This document shows, in pieces, positions 7,401 to 19,202 of a DNA stretch of 32,608 nucleotides. Under the pieces are notes generated by a model that did no database searches, had not been told where the DNA came from, and saw only the letters and a program-made list of their open reading frames with translations. The stretch is from Acidimicrobiia bacterium (GTDB lineage: Bacteria; Actinomycetota; Acidimicrobiia; IMCC26256; JADLDD01), in NCBI GenBank assembly GCA_020846855.1, contig JADLDD010000100.1:1-32608 (forward strand), written 5' to 3'. The stretch's first letter is position 1; the number at the start of each line of letters is the position of its first letter. Both the position numbers and the translations under genes were made by a program.

Positions 7401-9064
7401 GACCGGGCCCTCGCGACCGGCCGTCGACCGGGCCCCGTCACCACCGGCCGGGCATCGGACGAGGCGCGTGCCGTGGGGTCGCCCGGGGTCGGGGTCGGCG
7501 GGGCCGACGCGGGCGGGGCGGGGAGCGACAGCACGAAGCTCGCGCCATCGTCGACCGACGGGTCGAGGGTGAGCTCGCCGCCCTGCTCCGCGGCGAGACG
7601 GGTCGACACGTACAGGCCCAGCCCGGTGCCCGCCGGGCCGCCCTCCGGCGTGGCCCGCCAGCCCCTCTCGAAGAGGCGGTGGTGGTGCTCGGCGGGGATC
7701 CCCGGGCCGCGGTCGGTGACGCGCACCAGGATCCGGGTGCCGGCGTGCTCGCCCGTCACCCTCACCGGCCGGCCGGGCGCGTAGCGGTGGGCGTTGTCGA
7801 GGAGGTTGCGCACTATCTCCGCCGTGGCCGACACCGAACCGAACGCCTCGAGGTCCTGGGGGAGCTCGGCCCGGAGGTCCACGCCTCGGGCCAGCTCGAG
7901 CGAGATGATCGGCAGGACGGCGTCGGAGACCCTGAAGGCCTGCGACCCCTGGTCGGCCGACGCGACCATGGCCTTCACCCGACCGAGCTCGCTGGCGATC
8001 GCGGCCGCCAGCCCGTCGTCCACCGCGTCGGAGGCCCGCCGGTTGTGGCCGAGCGCCCCGGCGGCGGCCTCGATGGCGAAGAGCGCGGACCGCAGGTCGT
8101 GGTCGCGTTCCTCGCGGGCGCTCCGTTCCCGGCGGTGGATCTCCTCCACGGCCTTCACGGCGTCGGCCATCCGCTCGGCCTGCTCGCGGGCCCGGGCCAG
8201 GGCGAGGCTCAGCTCCTGCTGGACCGCGACCACGGCGTAGAGGGTGGCCAGGACGGCCACGGTCAGGTAGGGGCCGTCGGGGGCCCGCCCGGTCGCGTGG
8301 GCGAGCAGCGCGGTCGCCCCGGCTGCCCCCATGCCGAGCGCCGCCAGCCCGATCCAGGTGTCCAGCCAGCGGCGTTGGCGGCGACCCAGGCGGACGTGGT
8401 CGAGCCCGACGGCGATCCACATCAGGGCGAGCGCCGGGTCCACGCCCGCGGTGACGACCCGGCCGGGCAGGGCCGCGGCGGCGGCCGCGAGGACCGTCGC
8501 CAGGATCGCGGCGGCGGCCAGGAGGGGGACGGGTCGCAGGCGCGTGTCGATCTCGGGCAGGTGGGGCGCCACGGCCAGGAGCACGACCGCGCTCAGCTCG
8601 GCGCCGGTCAGGAGATGGAGGATGAGCCCGGCGTCGGGTTCGGGCCGGAGGACGGGCACCATCCCGCCCAGCGCGAAGCCGGCCACGCCGAGGACCAGGA
8701 ACGCCACCCCGTAGGGGACGTTGCGGGCCCAGCCCGTCACCCGCCAGTTGACGATCGCGGTGGTACCGGCCGCCGTCGCGAAGGTGGCCGTGAGGGTCCA
8801 GACGATCAGCGCCCCGGCGTCGCGGCCGGGCGCGATCCCCGACCCCGTGAGCGCCTGGGTGACCGCGAGGGCCGAGACCGCCGCGAGCAGCGCGGCCGCG
8901 AGTGCGAGCGCCCGCCCGGGGGCCAGGGTCGGCGGCGGCGGTCTCCGGTCGGGACCGCGGTAGCCGCCTGGGGGGCGTAGGAGCGCGCGCTCCGGTGCAC
9001 CGGCGCCCGCCGGTGCACCGCCCTCGCCGGTCGCCTCCACGGCGCCGTTGCCCGTGTTCTCCAT
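7397..9064 (-). CDS. Membrane sensor histidine kinase
   Basis: 555-residue kinase. A Gly/Pro-rich cytoplasmic N-terminus (1-50) is followed by about eight hydrophobic segments between 51 and 285, with little extracytoplasmic domain. Next come a coiled-coil linker (about 285-320), a dimerisation/phosphotransfer helix with H322 in ERDHDLRSALFA, and an ATPase domain with N box EIVRNLLDNAHRYAP (416-430), G1 DRGPGIP (451-457) and G2 GTGLGLYVS (479-487). The tail after 515 is Pro/Ala-rich. The ATG at 9064 is preferred over one 15 codons upstream because GGGGAG (9070-9075) lies 5 nt before it. The N-box and G2 sequences resemble HisKA-type kinases, although the partner is NarL-like. The signal may be sensed in the membrane itself. 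Confidence 0.88.
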   Translation of the reverse strand: MENTGNGAVEATGEGGAPAGAGAPERALLRPPGGYRGPDRRPPPPTLAPGRALALAAALLAAVSALAVTQALTGSGIAPGRDAGALIVWTLTATFATAAGTTAIVNWRVTGWARNVPYGVAFLVLGVAGFALGGMVPVLRPEPDAGLILHLLTGAELSAVVLLAVAPHLPEIDTRLRPVPLLAAAAILATVLAAAAAALPGRVVTAGVDPALALMWIAVGLDHVRLGRRQRRWLDTWIGLAALGMGAAGATALLAHATGRAPDGPYLTVAVLATLYAVVAVQQELSLALARAREQAERMADAVKAVEEIHRRERSAREERDHDLRSALFAIEAAAGALGHNRRASDAVDDGLAAAIASELGRVKAMVASADQGSQAFRVSDAVLPIISLELARGVDLRAELPQDLEAFGSVSATAEIVRNLLDNAHRYAPGRPVRVTGEHAGTRILVRVTDRGPGIPAEHHHRLFERGWRATPEGGPAGTGLGLYVSTRLAAEQGGELTLDPSVDDGASFVLSLPAPPASAPPTPTPGDPTARASSDARPVVTGPGRRPVARARS

Positions 9065-9243
9065 TGCCGCTCCCCGACCAGCCGCCCACGATGGGACGCA
9101 CGCCGCCACCCGCTATGACGCGGCGGCGTCCGGCGGATCCCGGGCCCGGCTCCGTCCGGAGCCCCGTGGCGCAGGTCGGACGGTCCCGATATCGGCGCCC
9201 GTGGCCGCCGGTTGAGGGGTTTCGGCCCGTAGGATCCCGATCC
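9065..9243. promoter_or_regulatory. Divergent intergenic region between the histidine kinase and coaE
   Basis: 179 nt between divergent genes, so it must hold promoters for both. Visible dyads are a 16-nt palindrome at 9148-9163 (two 7-bp arms, 2-nt centre) and the 10-bp perfect palindrome ccgatatcgg at 9186-9195. The latter is part of the 13-nt element shared with the flp upstream region (6568-6580). No convincing -10/-35 pair was identified. Confidence 0.4.
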
Positions 9244-9837
9244 GTGCTCCTCGTGGCCCTCACCGGGGGGATCGGATCGGGCAAGTCGACGGTGGCCCGG
9301 ATGCTGGCCGAGCGCGGCGCCCTGATCCTCGACGCCGACGCCATCGCCCGGGAGGTGGTGGAGCCCGGCCGTCCCGCCCTGGCCCGGATCGTGGAGCGGT
9401 TCGGGGACGGGGTGCTCGACGCCGCCGGGCGCCTCGACCGCGCCGCCCTGGGCCGGCTCGTCTTCTCCGACCCCGCCGCCCGCCGCGACCTCGAGGCCAT
9501 CACCCACCCCGCGATCGGGGAGGAGATGGCGGCGCGGATGGCGTCGGCTCCCCCCGACGCGGTCGTGGTGTTCGACATCCCGCTGCTCGCGGAGTCGGGG
9601 CGGGCGTCCGAGCGCGGCTACCAGGCGATCGTCGTCGTCGAGGCGCCCACCGAGGTCCGCCTCGAGCGGCTGGAGGGCCGCGGCCTGGCCCGCGACGACG
9701 CGGCGGCCCGCATGGCCGCCCAGGCCGGCGACGCCGAGCGGCGGGCGATCGCCACCCACGTCGTCGACAACTCCGGTGACGAGCGCGCCCTCGCCCGCCG
9801 CGTCGACGAGCTCTGGACCACCCTGACCAAATCCTGA
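9244..9837 (+). CDS. coaE: Dephospho-CoA kinase
   Basis: 197-residue CoaE, which phosphorylates the 3'-hydroxyl of the ribose of dephospho-CoA in the last step of coenzyme A synthesis in the cytoplasm. The P-loop GGIGSGKST is at residues 8-16. [10 protein letters not shown] follows, then THPAIGEEM and [12 protein letters not shown], all standard for the family. The length is that of single-domain bacterial CoaE, without the C-terminal extension of mycobacterial enzymes. The GTG at 9244 places [14 protein letters not shown] at the N-terminus as expected. An open frame continuing upstream runs through the divergent promoter region and is not used. coaE next to uvrB is a common actinobacterial arrangement. 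Confidence 0.94.
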   Translation: MLLVALTGGIGSGKSTVARMLAERGALILDADAIAREVVEPGRPALARIVERFGDGVLDAAGRLDRAALGRLVFSDPAARRDLEAITHPAIGEEMAARMASAPPDAVVVFDIPLLAESGRASERGYQAIVVVEAPTEVRLERLEGRGLARDDAAARMAAQAGDAERRAIATHVVDNSGDERALARRVDELWTTLTKS

Positions 9838-9853
9838 CCACCCCCCCTCCCCA

Positions 9854-9899
9854 GCATGTTGCGATCGACCCACGCATAGCCCGGCGCGACGCAACATGC
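9854..9899. repeat. Hyphenated palindrome between coaE and uvrB
   Basis: A perfect 10-bp inverted repeat (gcatgttgcg at 9854-9863, cgcaacatgc at 9890-9899) encloses 26 nt; total length 46 nt. It lies 17 nt after the coaE stop and 45 nt before uvrB. The arm sequence differs from the GTTGGGTCA palindromes around nadA, but size and layout are nearly the same. It could be a terminator for coaE, a protein-binding site or a REP-like element. Confidence 0.6.
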
Positions 9900-9944
9900 C
9901 GGGCGGGGGAGCGGTGTCGGAGGGGCTCTTTACACTGGACGGCG

Positions 9945-11981
9945 ATGCCCGGCTTCGAGCTCGTCTCCCCGTTCCCACCCGCCGGCGACCAGCCCGCCGC
10001 CATCCACGCCCTCGCGGCGGGGGTGGAACGGGGCGACCGCTACCAGACCCTCCTCGGCATCACCGGGTCCGGGAAGTCGTTCACCATCGCCGGCCTCATC
10101 GAGCGGGTGCAGCGCCCCACCCTCATCCTCGCCCCCAACAAGAGCTTGGCCGCCCAGCTCGCGAGCGAGTTCCGCGGCTTCTTCCCCCGCAACCGGGTCG
10201 AGTACTTCGTCTCGTACTACGACTACTACCAGCCCGAGGCCTACGTCCCGTCGTCCGACACCTACATCGAGAAGGACTCCTCGATCAACGACGAGATCGA
10301 CCGGCTGCGCCACTCGGCCACCAGCGCCCTGCTGGCACGCCGCGACGTGGTGATCGTCGCCAGCGTCTCGGCCATCTACGGCCTCGGATCGCCCGACACC
10401 TACGCCCACCAGCTCCTCACCGTCTCGGTGGGCGAGGAGCACGACCAGCGCGCCATCCTGCGGCGCCTCGTCGAGATGCAGTACGAGCGCAACGACATGG
10501 GGTTCGTGCGCAACCGCTTCCGCGTGCGGGGCGACACCATCGAGGTGTTCCCGGCCTACGAGGAGCGGGCCGTCCGCCTCGAGCTCTTCGGCGACGAGAT
10601 CGAGCGGATCTCCTCCGTAGACCCGCTGACCGGCGAGGTGGTGGAGGAGCTCGGGACGCTCGTCCTGTTCCCGGCCTCCCACTACGTGACCCCCGAGGAC
10701 CACCTCCGGCGGGCGATCACGGGCATCGAGGAGGAGCTGGCCGAGCGCCTCACCTGGCTCGAGGACCGGGGCAAGCTGCTCGAGGCGCAACGCCTCCGGA
10801 TGCGCACCACCTACGACCTCGAGATGCTGCGCGAGGTCGGGGTCTGCAACGGCATCGAGACCTACTCGCGCCACCTCGACGGCCGGTCGCCCGGCGAGGC
10901 GCCCTACACCCTGCTCGACTACTTCCCCCCCGACTTCCTCTGCGTCCTCGACGAGTCGCACGTGGGCGTCCCGCAGCTCCACGGCCAGTACGAGGGCGAC
11001 CGGTCCCGCAAGGACACGCTGGTGGAGCACGGGTTCCGGCTCCCGTCCGCGCTCGACAACCGGCCGCTGCGCTTCGAGGAGTTCGACGGCAAGGTCAACC
11101 AGGTCGTGTTCATGTCGGCCACGCCGGGTGCGTACGAGCTCGAGGTGTCCAGCCAGGTCGTCGAGCAGATCGTGCGCCCCACCGGCCTCGTCGACCCCGA
11201 GGTCGTGGTGCGACCGACCCGCGGCCAGATCGACGACCTGGTGGCCGAGATCCGCCTGCGGGAGGAGCGTGACCAGCGGGTCCTGGTCACCACGCTCACC
11301 AAGAAGATGTCCGAGGACCTGACCGACTACCTCCTCGAGCTCGGCATCCGCGTCCGCTACCTGCACAGCGAGATCGACACCCTGGAGCGGGTCGAGATCC
11401 TGCGGGCCCTGCGCCTGGGCGAGTTCGACGTCCTGGTCGGGATCAACCTGCTGCGGGAGGGCCTCGACCTCCCCGAGGTGTCGCTGGTGGCGATCCTCGA
11501 CGCCGACAAGGAGGGATTCCTCCGCTCCGAGACCAGCCTGGTGCAGACGATCGGCCGGGCGGCGCGCAACGTCGACGGCCAGGTGATCATGTACGCCGAC
11601 CTCGTCACCGACTCGATGCGCCACGCCATCAACGAGACCATGCGTCGCCGTCGCCGCCAGCTCGAGTACAACGCCGAGCACGGCATCGACCCGCAGACGA
11701 TCCGCAAGCAGGTCACCGACATCCTCGAGATGCTCCGCGGCGGCGACGACGAGATGCCGGCGGCGCGGGGTCGCGGCCGAGGGGGGCGGGGCGGCGGTCG
11801 CCGCGACCGGCGGTCGGCCGTCTTCGAGCTCGCCGGCCTCCCGCCCGAGGAGCTCGGCCGGCTGGTGCAGACCCTCGAGGAGGAGATGCACGAGGCGGCC
11901 AAGGACCTCCGCTTCGAGGAGGCGGCCCGCCTGCGCGACGAGATCTCCGAGCTGAAGCGCGAGCTGCGCGCCGCGGTCTGA
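9945..11981 (+). CDS. uvrB: Excinuclease ABC subunit B
   Basis: 678-residue UvrB, the damage-verifying helicase-like subunit of nucleotide excision repair; it is loaded by UvrA and then recruits UvrC. Visible are the Walker A in GITGSGKS (38-45), the beta-hairpin region [12 protein letters not shown] (91-102), the DESH Walker B near 335, the SATP motif near 389, and helicase motifs V and VI ([23 protein letters not shown]). A C-terminal UVR domain (about 634-672, [15 protein letters not shown]) contacts UvrC. An Arg/Gly-rich linker (about 606-625) separates the helicase core from the UVR domain. The ATG at 9945 gives the canonical N-terminus ([17 protein letters not shown]). Confidence 0.98.
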   Translation: MPGFELVSPFPPAGDQPAAIHALAAGVERGDRYQTLLGITGSGKSFTIAGLIERVQRPTLILAPNKSLAAQLASEFRGFFPRNRVEYFVSYYDYYQPEAYVPSSDTYIEKDSSINDEIDRLRHSATSALLARRDVVIVASVSAIYGLGSPDTYAHQLLTVSVGEEHDQRAILRRLVEMQYERNDMGFVRNRFRVRGDTIEVFPAYEERAVRLELFGDEIERISSVDPLTGEVVEELGTLVLFPASHYVTPEDHLRRAITGIEEELAERLTWLEDRGKLLEAQRLRMRTTYDLEMLREVGVCNGIETYSRHLDGRSPGEAPYTLLDYFPPDFLCVLDESHVGVPQLHGQYEGDRSRKDTLVEHGFRLPSALDNRPLRFEEFDGKVNQVVFMSATPGAYELEVSSQVVEQIVRPTGLVDPEVVVRPTRGQIDDLVAEIRLREERDQRVLVTTLTKKMSEDLTDYLLELGIRVRYLHSEIDTLERVEILRALRLGEFDVLVGINLLREGLDLPEVSLVAILDADKEGFLRSETSLVQTIGRAARNVDGQVIMYADLVTDSMRHAINETMRRRRRQLEYNAEHGIDPQTIRKQVTDILEMLRGGDDEMPAARGRGRGGRGGGRRDRRSAVFELAGLPPEELGRLVQTLEEEMHEAAKDLRFEEAARLRDEISELKRELRAAV

Positions 11982-12187
11982 GCCTCCCTCCGGGCGGGAC
12001 CGAGGCCCCGTGCGGGGAGCGCCGGGCGAGGCGGGGGAGAGTGGGCTGCCTAGGCGTGGGCGTGCCCCGCCGCATAGGTATGCTCCCGCCGCCGAGTGGG
12101 GCCTGCGGCTGCGGCTCCCTGCGTGGGGCCGCGTACCGCGGCGGGCCACGGAGGGCGACGAGGTCGCGGCGGAGCGACGGGGGAGCG
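11982..12187 (+). promoter_or_regulatory. Intergenic region ahead of the lipoprotein cassette
   Basis: 206 nt between uvrB and the cupredoxin gene. A short hairpin (12006-12010 with 12013-12017) follows uvrB. A TAGGTAT sequence near 12075 could be a -10 box for the cassette, but I see no good -35 partner. Open frames crossing this region show no recognisable protein. Confidence 0.3.
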
Positions 12188-12676
12188 GTGGCGAGGACGA
12201 CGACCACGAGGACCGCGACGGGTGCGAGGCGCGGGGCGGTCCGGGCGTTGGGCGCCCTGGGCGTGCTCGGAGCCCTGATGGTGGTGGGCGGCGGGTGCGG
12301 CGGGTCGTCGGATGGGTCGGCGACCCCGAGCGCCGACGCGTCGTCGACCACGGCGACGTTCGCGCCCGTCGACGCGCCCCTCACGCCGGGCGCGGCCGTC
12401 TCCGTCTCGGCGATCGACAACCTGTTCCGGCCGGAGGTGGTGAAGGTGCGGGCCGGCACGAAGCTCACCTTCTCCAACGACGGCCGCAACGACCACAACG
12501 TGCTCCCGGCCCGGCTCCCCGAGGGCGCCAAGCCGTTCCGCGTCGAGGCGGCGCGCTTCAAGCCCGGTGACGTGTACGAGGTGACCCTCGACCGGCCGGG
12601 CACCTACCGCTACTACTGCTCGATCCACGGCACCATGCGTCGTGGCATGATCGGCGCCGTCATCGTCGTGCCCTGA
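12188..12676 (+). CDS. Exported plastocyanin-like cupredoxin
   Basis: 162-residue predicted exported blue-copper protein. The N-terminus is Arg/Thr-rich, then a hydrophobic stretch ends in MVVGGGC (Cys37). This looks like a lipoprotein signal, although Gly at -3 is not ideal. A Ser/Thr/Ala linker (38-70) leads into a cupredoxin domain (about 70-162). Type 1 copper ligands are visible: His103 in NDHNVL, and Cys144, His147 and Met150 in YYCSIHGTM. It may carry electrons or bind copper outside the membrane. I choose the GTG at 12188 because it gives a proper signal peptide; the Shine-Dalgarno (GGGGGAG) is rather close. A longer in-frame start at 12041 would put about 50 residues before the signal. 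The next gene follows after 33 nt. Confidence 0.8.
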   Translation: MARTTTTRTATGARRGAVRALGALGVLGALMVVGGGCGGSSDGSATPSADASSTTATFAPVDAPLTPGAAVSVSAIDNLFRPEVVKVRAGTKLTFSNDGRNDHNVLPARLPEGAKPFRVEAARFKPGDVYEVTLDRPGTYRYYCSIHGTMRRGMIGAVIVVP

Positions 12677-12709
12677 CGGGGACGGGCACGGAACAGGGGG
12701 GAACGAGCT

Positions 12710-14131
12710 GTGACGCGAACGTCCCGGTCCGGTAGCGGGTTGGCTCGCGCCCTGTCGGCGGTCCTGGCTGCGGTGGTGGCGGTCGCCCTGGTCGCGGGGT
12801 GCAGTGATTCCGGCGACGGGTCGTCGGGCGACGGCGGGTCCGGCGGGTCGGGCCCGGCCGCGGGGCGGACCCTCCGGGTGCCGTCGCAGCACGAGACGAT
12901 CCAGGACGCCGTCGACGCCGCCCGCCCCGGCGACCTGGTGCTGGTCGCGCCCGGCGTATACCGCGAGGCCGTCGACGTCGAGACCGACCGGATCGTGATC
13001 CGCGGCGAGGAGCGCAACACCACGATCCTCGACGGGAGGTTCAAGCTCGAGAACGGCATCCGCGTCGTCGGGGCGAAGCAGGTGGCGGTCGAGAACATCA
13101 CCGCCCGGAACTTCACGGCCAACGGCTTCTTCTGGACCGGCGCCGACGGGTACCGGGCCTCGTACCTCACCGCGGTCCGCAACGGCGACTACGGCGTCTA
13201 CGCCTTCGACTCCGTCAACGGGTTGATCGAGCACTCGTACGCGGCGGGCAGCCCCGACTCCGGCTTCTACATCGGCCAGTGCTACCCCTGCAACGCCGTC
13301 ATCCGCGACGTCGTGTCGGAGTGGAACGGCCTCGGCTACTCGGGCACCAACTCCGGCGGCAACCTCGTGATCACGGGCTCCACGTTCCGGATGAACCGGG
13401 CCGGGATCGTGCCCAACACGGGCAGCTACGAGCTCTGCTTCCCGCAGCGTGAGAACGACATCGTCGGCAACCTCGTCTACTCCAACAACAACGGGAAGAC
13501 CGCGGCCATCGACAACGCGCTGCTGGGCATGGGCAACGGCATCCTCGTGGCCGGCGGGGTGGGCAACGTGATCGAACGGAATCGCGTCTGGGACCACGAC
13601 ATCACCGGGATCGGCCTGGCGCCGTTCCCCGAGGAGAACCCCAGCGACGTCATCCCCGAGAACCCGGGGCCGTGCGCCGCCACCCGCGACGCCCCCAAGC
13701 CCCCGAAGGACTCCCTCCCCGAGCTCCTCCTCTGGCCGCCCAAGAGCAACGAGGTCCGGGACAACCACGTCTCCGACTCCCGCGTCGCCGACGTGGCCGA
13801 GGGGATGATCGACCCGGCCGAGACCGCGGCGCTCGGCAACTGCTTCTCCGGCAACACCTTCACCACGACGGCCCCGACGAAGCTCGAGGAGAAGGCGCCG
13901 TGCGGCCGCCCGTCGTCGGGCGACTTCGCCGAGGGCGCCCTCGACCTCACGGTGCTCATCGCCCGGCCGAAGCCGCCGTCGGCCGACTACCGCCGCGTCG
14001 TGCTGCCCGACGTCCCCGAGCAGCCGAACAGGCCCGATCCGAAGGGGAGCCCGGCGCGCCCCGCCACGGGGATGCCGCCTCGGGTCGACGTCGGGTCCGT
14101 GAGGTTGCCCGCCCGCCCGGCCGGCACGTGA
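12710..14131 (+). CDS. NosD-like right-handed beta-helix lipoprotein
   Basis: 473-residue exported protein. The signal peptide ends in a good lipobox (LVAGC, Cys31) and is followed by a Gly/Ser linker to about 50. The mature part begins LRVPSQHETIQDAVDAARPGDLVLVAPGVY, the typical opening of pectin-lyase-fold CASH/NosD-like domains. It continues with repeated coil motifs (ENGIRVVGAKQVAVENI; NGLIEHSYA; GNLVITGSTF; NVIERNRVWDHD; NEVRDNHVSDS) to about residue 390. Several Cys are present, including CYPC (about 193-196). The tail after 420 is Pro-rich. The GTG start has a GGGGGG-containing ribosome-binding site, and the stop overlaps the next gene (GTGA). NosD proteins assist copper-site assembly in nitrous oxide reductase, but the same fold binds or cleaves polysaccharides, so function is open. 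Confidence 0.85.
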   Translation: MTRTSRSGSGLARALSAVLAAVVAVALVAGCSDSGDGSSGDGGSGGSGPAAGRTLRVPSQHETIQDAVDAARPGDLVLVAPGVYREAVDVETDRIVIRGEERNTTILDGRFKLENGIRVVGAKQVAVENITARNFTANGFFWTGADGYRASYLTAVRNGDYGVYAFDSVNGLIEHSYAAGSPDSGFYIGQCYPCNAVIRDVVSEWNGLGYSGTNSGGNLVITGSTFRMNRAGIVPNTGSYELCFPQRENDIVGNLVYSNNNGKTAAIDNALLGMGNGILVAGGVGNVIERNRVWDHDITGIGLAPFPEENPSDVIPENPGPCAATRDAPKPPKDSLPELLLWPPKSNEVRDNHVSDSRVADVAEGMIDPAETAALGNCFSGNTFTTTAPTKLEEKAPCGRPSSGDFAEGALDLTVLIARPKPPSADYRRVVLPDVPEQPNRPDPKGSPARPATGMPPRVDVGSVRLPARPAGT

Positions 14132-15174
14132 CCGGACCCGCGGCCGGGCTGTCGCGCCGGGTCGCGGCCGGACCCGCGGCCGGGCTGTCGAGCCGGCCCC
14201 CGGCCCGGCGGCGCATACCGGGGGCCCTGGCCCTCGCGCTGGTGGTGGCGGCGGCGGCGGCGTCGGTGGTGGGGTGCAGCGGCGGCGCTACGACGTCCGG
14301 CCCCCCCGCCGGGGGGCCGACCCGGCCCGGTGGGGAGCACGCGGGGGCGCACGCCGCCGCCGCCTCGACCCGGCCGGGCGACGGGTCGGCCAACGCCGAC
14401 CTCGTCGCCCGGGGCGGTCAGTTCGCGATCTCGTGCCGCTTCAGCCACCGTGCCCCCGACGATCCGATCGTCCACCCGGGTCACCCCGGCCGATCCCACC
14501 TCCATGACTTCTTCGGGAACGTCTCCACCGACGCGAGCTCGACGGCCCGCACCCTGGCCCGGGCCGGCACCACGTGCGGCAAGGTCCAGGACCGCGCCGC
14601 GTACTGGGTGCCCGCCCTCCTGCGCGGCGGCCGGCCCGTCGACCCGACCGCGGCCGACGCCTACTACCGCGTGGCCGCCGGTGTCGACGCCCGCTCCGTC
14701 CGCCCGTACCCGTACGGGCTCAAGATGCTGGCCGGCGACGCCATGGCGACCTCGCCCCAGCCCCGCTCGGTGGTCGCCTGGGGTTGCGGCCGGCGGCCCG
14801 ACGTGTCGGCGGCGCCGCCCACCTGCCCGCGCGGGGCGCCTCTCGACCTGCGGGTCACGTTCCCCGACTGCTGGGACGGCGAGCACCTCGACAGCGCCGA
14901 CCACGTGAGCCACGTGGCGTACAGCGGCCGGTCGGGCTGCCCGGCGAGTCACCCCGTGGCGATGCCGCAGCTGACCCTCGTGGCGCACTTCCCGGTCTCC
15001 GGGCCGCCCCCCGCGGACCTCGACCTCGCCCCGGGCTCGCTCCTGGGCGGTCACGCCGACTTCCTCAACGCCTGGGAGCCCGCGGCTCTGGCCCGCGAGG
15101 TCCGGTCGTGCCTGCGGCGCGGCATCGTGTGCTCCATCCCGGGCGGCACCTTCGGGGTCTCGAAGCTGTCCTGA
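14128..15174 (+). CDS. DUF1996 family lipoprotein
   Basis: 348-residue exported protein. A basic, repetitive N-terminus precedes a hydrophobic segment and the lipobox SVVGC (Cys50), then an Ala/Gly/Pro linker to about 88. The remainder matches DUF1996: [31 protein letters not shown] (121-131), a YW-P-L segment, the WGC at 218-220, DCWDG (247-251), SHPVAMPQL and a final [10 protein letters not shown] (309-318). Many conserved His, Asp and Cys residues suggest a metal or carbohydrate site, but no biochemical role is known to me. The GTG start overlaps the stop of the beta-helix gene, so the two are coupled. It is the last gene of the cassette, 104 nt before uvrA. Confidence 0.85.
   Translation: MTGPAAGLSRRVAAGPAAGLSSRPPARRRIPGALALALVVAAAAASVVGCSGGATTSGPPAGGPTRPGGEHAGAHAAAASTRPGDGSANADLVARGGQFAISCRFSHRAPDDPIVHPGHPGRSHLHDFFGNVSTDASSTARTLARAGTTCGKVQDRAAYWVPALLRGGRPVDPTAADAYYRVAAGVDARSVRPYPYGLKMLAGDAMATSPQPRSVVAWGCGRRPDVSAAPPTCPRGAPLDLRVTFPDCWDGEHLDSADHVSHVAYSGRSGCPASHPVAMPQLTLVAHFPVSGPPPADLDLAPGSLLGGHADFLNAWEPAALAREVRSCLRRGIVCSIPGGTFGVSKLS
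14132..14190 (+). repeat. 23-bp direct repeat in the DUF1996 gene 5' end
   Basis: Positions 14132-14154 and 14168-14190 are identical. They are spaced by 36 bp (12 codons), so the protein leader contains GPAAGLS twice. The duplication lengthens the region before the signal peptide and is probably a slippage product. Confidence 0.85.
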
Positions 15175-15278
15175 GCGGGACCCGACCCCGGATCTGATCC
15201 CGGGTCTGATCAGGTATCCGGCCGGCGAGGGGCGCCGGGCAGCGAACATCAGTTCGGGAGCCTTCGGGAACCGGTACC

Positions 15279-18184
<2,906 letters not shown>

Positions 18185-18188
<4 letters not shown>

Positions 18189-19075
18189 CCGCCGACCCGC
18201 CCGCCCCCGTTCCCCCCGGGAGCCCCGTCGATCCCGACGGGGCTCCCGACCCGGCCGCCGCCGCTCCCGCCGATTGGCGCGCCGATCCCACCGGGACTCC
18301 CGACCGGGCCGCCGGTGCTCCCGAGGCCGCGCGCGGCGATCCCGCGGGCCCGGACCGCCCCACCGATCCCTGGGAGGAGCACGCCGCCTGGTGGCAGGAG
18401 CATTTCACCGAGGGGGCCGATCCCGAGTACGAGGAGCAGATCCTCCCGATGGTCCGGCGCCACCTCGGTGGCTGCCGGCTCGTCGTCGAGGTGGGCGCCG
18501 GTGAGGGGCAGGTCGCCCGGGCCCTCTCGACCGCCGGCGTGCCCGTGGTGGTGGGCATCGAGCCGTCGGTGGCGCAGTCGGCCGAGGCCCGTCGCCGGGC
18601 CGGCGGCCCGCTCTACGCCCGGGGCACCGCCGAGCATCTTCCCCTCCGCGAAGGCGTCGCCGACGGCGTGGTCGCCTGCCTGGTCATGGAGCACCTCGCC
18701 GACCTCGACCCCCCGGTCGCCGAGGTGGCGCGGATCCTGGCGCCCGGCGGCACGTTCCTCGTGCTGCTGAATCACCCGCTGCTCCAGGCGCCCGGCAGCG
18801 GCTGGATCGACGACCACATCCTCGACGAGCAGTACTGGCGGATCGGCCCGTACCTCGTGGAGGGGGTCACCGACGAGGAGGTGGCCCCCGGGGTCGTGCT
18901 GCCGTTCGTGCACCGCCCGCTGCACCGCTACGTCGAGGTCCTGGTTCGCCATGGCCTGGCCGTGGTGGGGATGGAGGAGCCGGCGCCGCCGCCCGGGTTC
19001 CTGGCCCGGGCCCCGGAATACCGAGAGGCTGCCACCATCCCCCGCCTCCTGGCCCTCGTCGCCCGCCCCCTCTGA
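18185..19075 (+). CDS. Class I SAM-dependent methyltransferase
   Basis: 296-residue protein. The first 60 residues are Pro/Ala/Asp-rich and probably disordered. The Rossmann core follows, with motif [17 protein letters not shown] (99-114), an acidic motif II residue in [23 protein letters not shown] (148-163) and a motif IV-like VMEHLADL. Its C-terminal part contains [17 protein letters not shown] and an FVHRPLHRY segment, as in Methyltransf_11-type enzymes. The substrate cannot be read from the sequence. The GTG start overlaps the uvrA stop (GTGA), so it is cotranslated with uvrA; a role linked to repair is possible but unproven. It converges with nadA across a short gap holding a palindromic element. 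Confidence 0.88.
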
Positions 19076-19137
19076 CCACCCCGCGCGGATCACCGCGCCT
19101 CGCCTCCCCACCCCGCCCCGCCCCCCACCCCACCCGA

Positions 19138-19184
19138 GCGTTGGGTCACAAACCGACGCCACGCGACGAGAACTGCCCCAACGC
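19138..19184. repeat. 47-nt hyphenated palindrome, copy A (inverted orientation)
   Basis: Arms gcgttgggtca (19138-19148) and tgccccaacgc (19174-19184) pair with one mismatch around a 25-nt core. The reverse complement of the core shares TTCTCGTCGC and further bases with the cores of the copies at 20496 and 20618, so this is a member of the same family in the opposite orientation. It lies between the convergent methyltransferase and nadA genes, where it could act as a bidirectional terminator. Confidence 0.75.
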
Positions 19185-19202
19185 CGGGCTTGCTCTCCGG
19201 GC

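Noticed and set aside
6687-9578. Single 963-residue minus-strand frame covering the regulator and much of the kinase
   Set aside because: Only the last 237 residues are a real protein; the rest is a shadow of the kinase gene and of coaE in the wrong frame.
12041-12187. Longer start for the cupredoxin gene
   Set aside because: It would place about 49 residues before the signal peptide; the GTG at 12188 gives a normal export signal.
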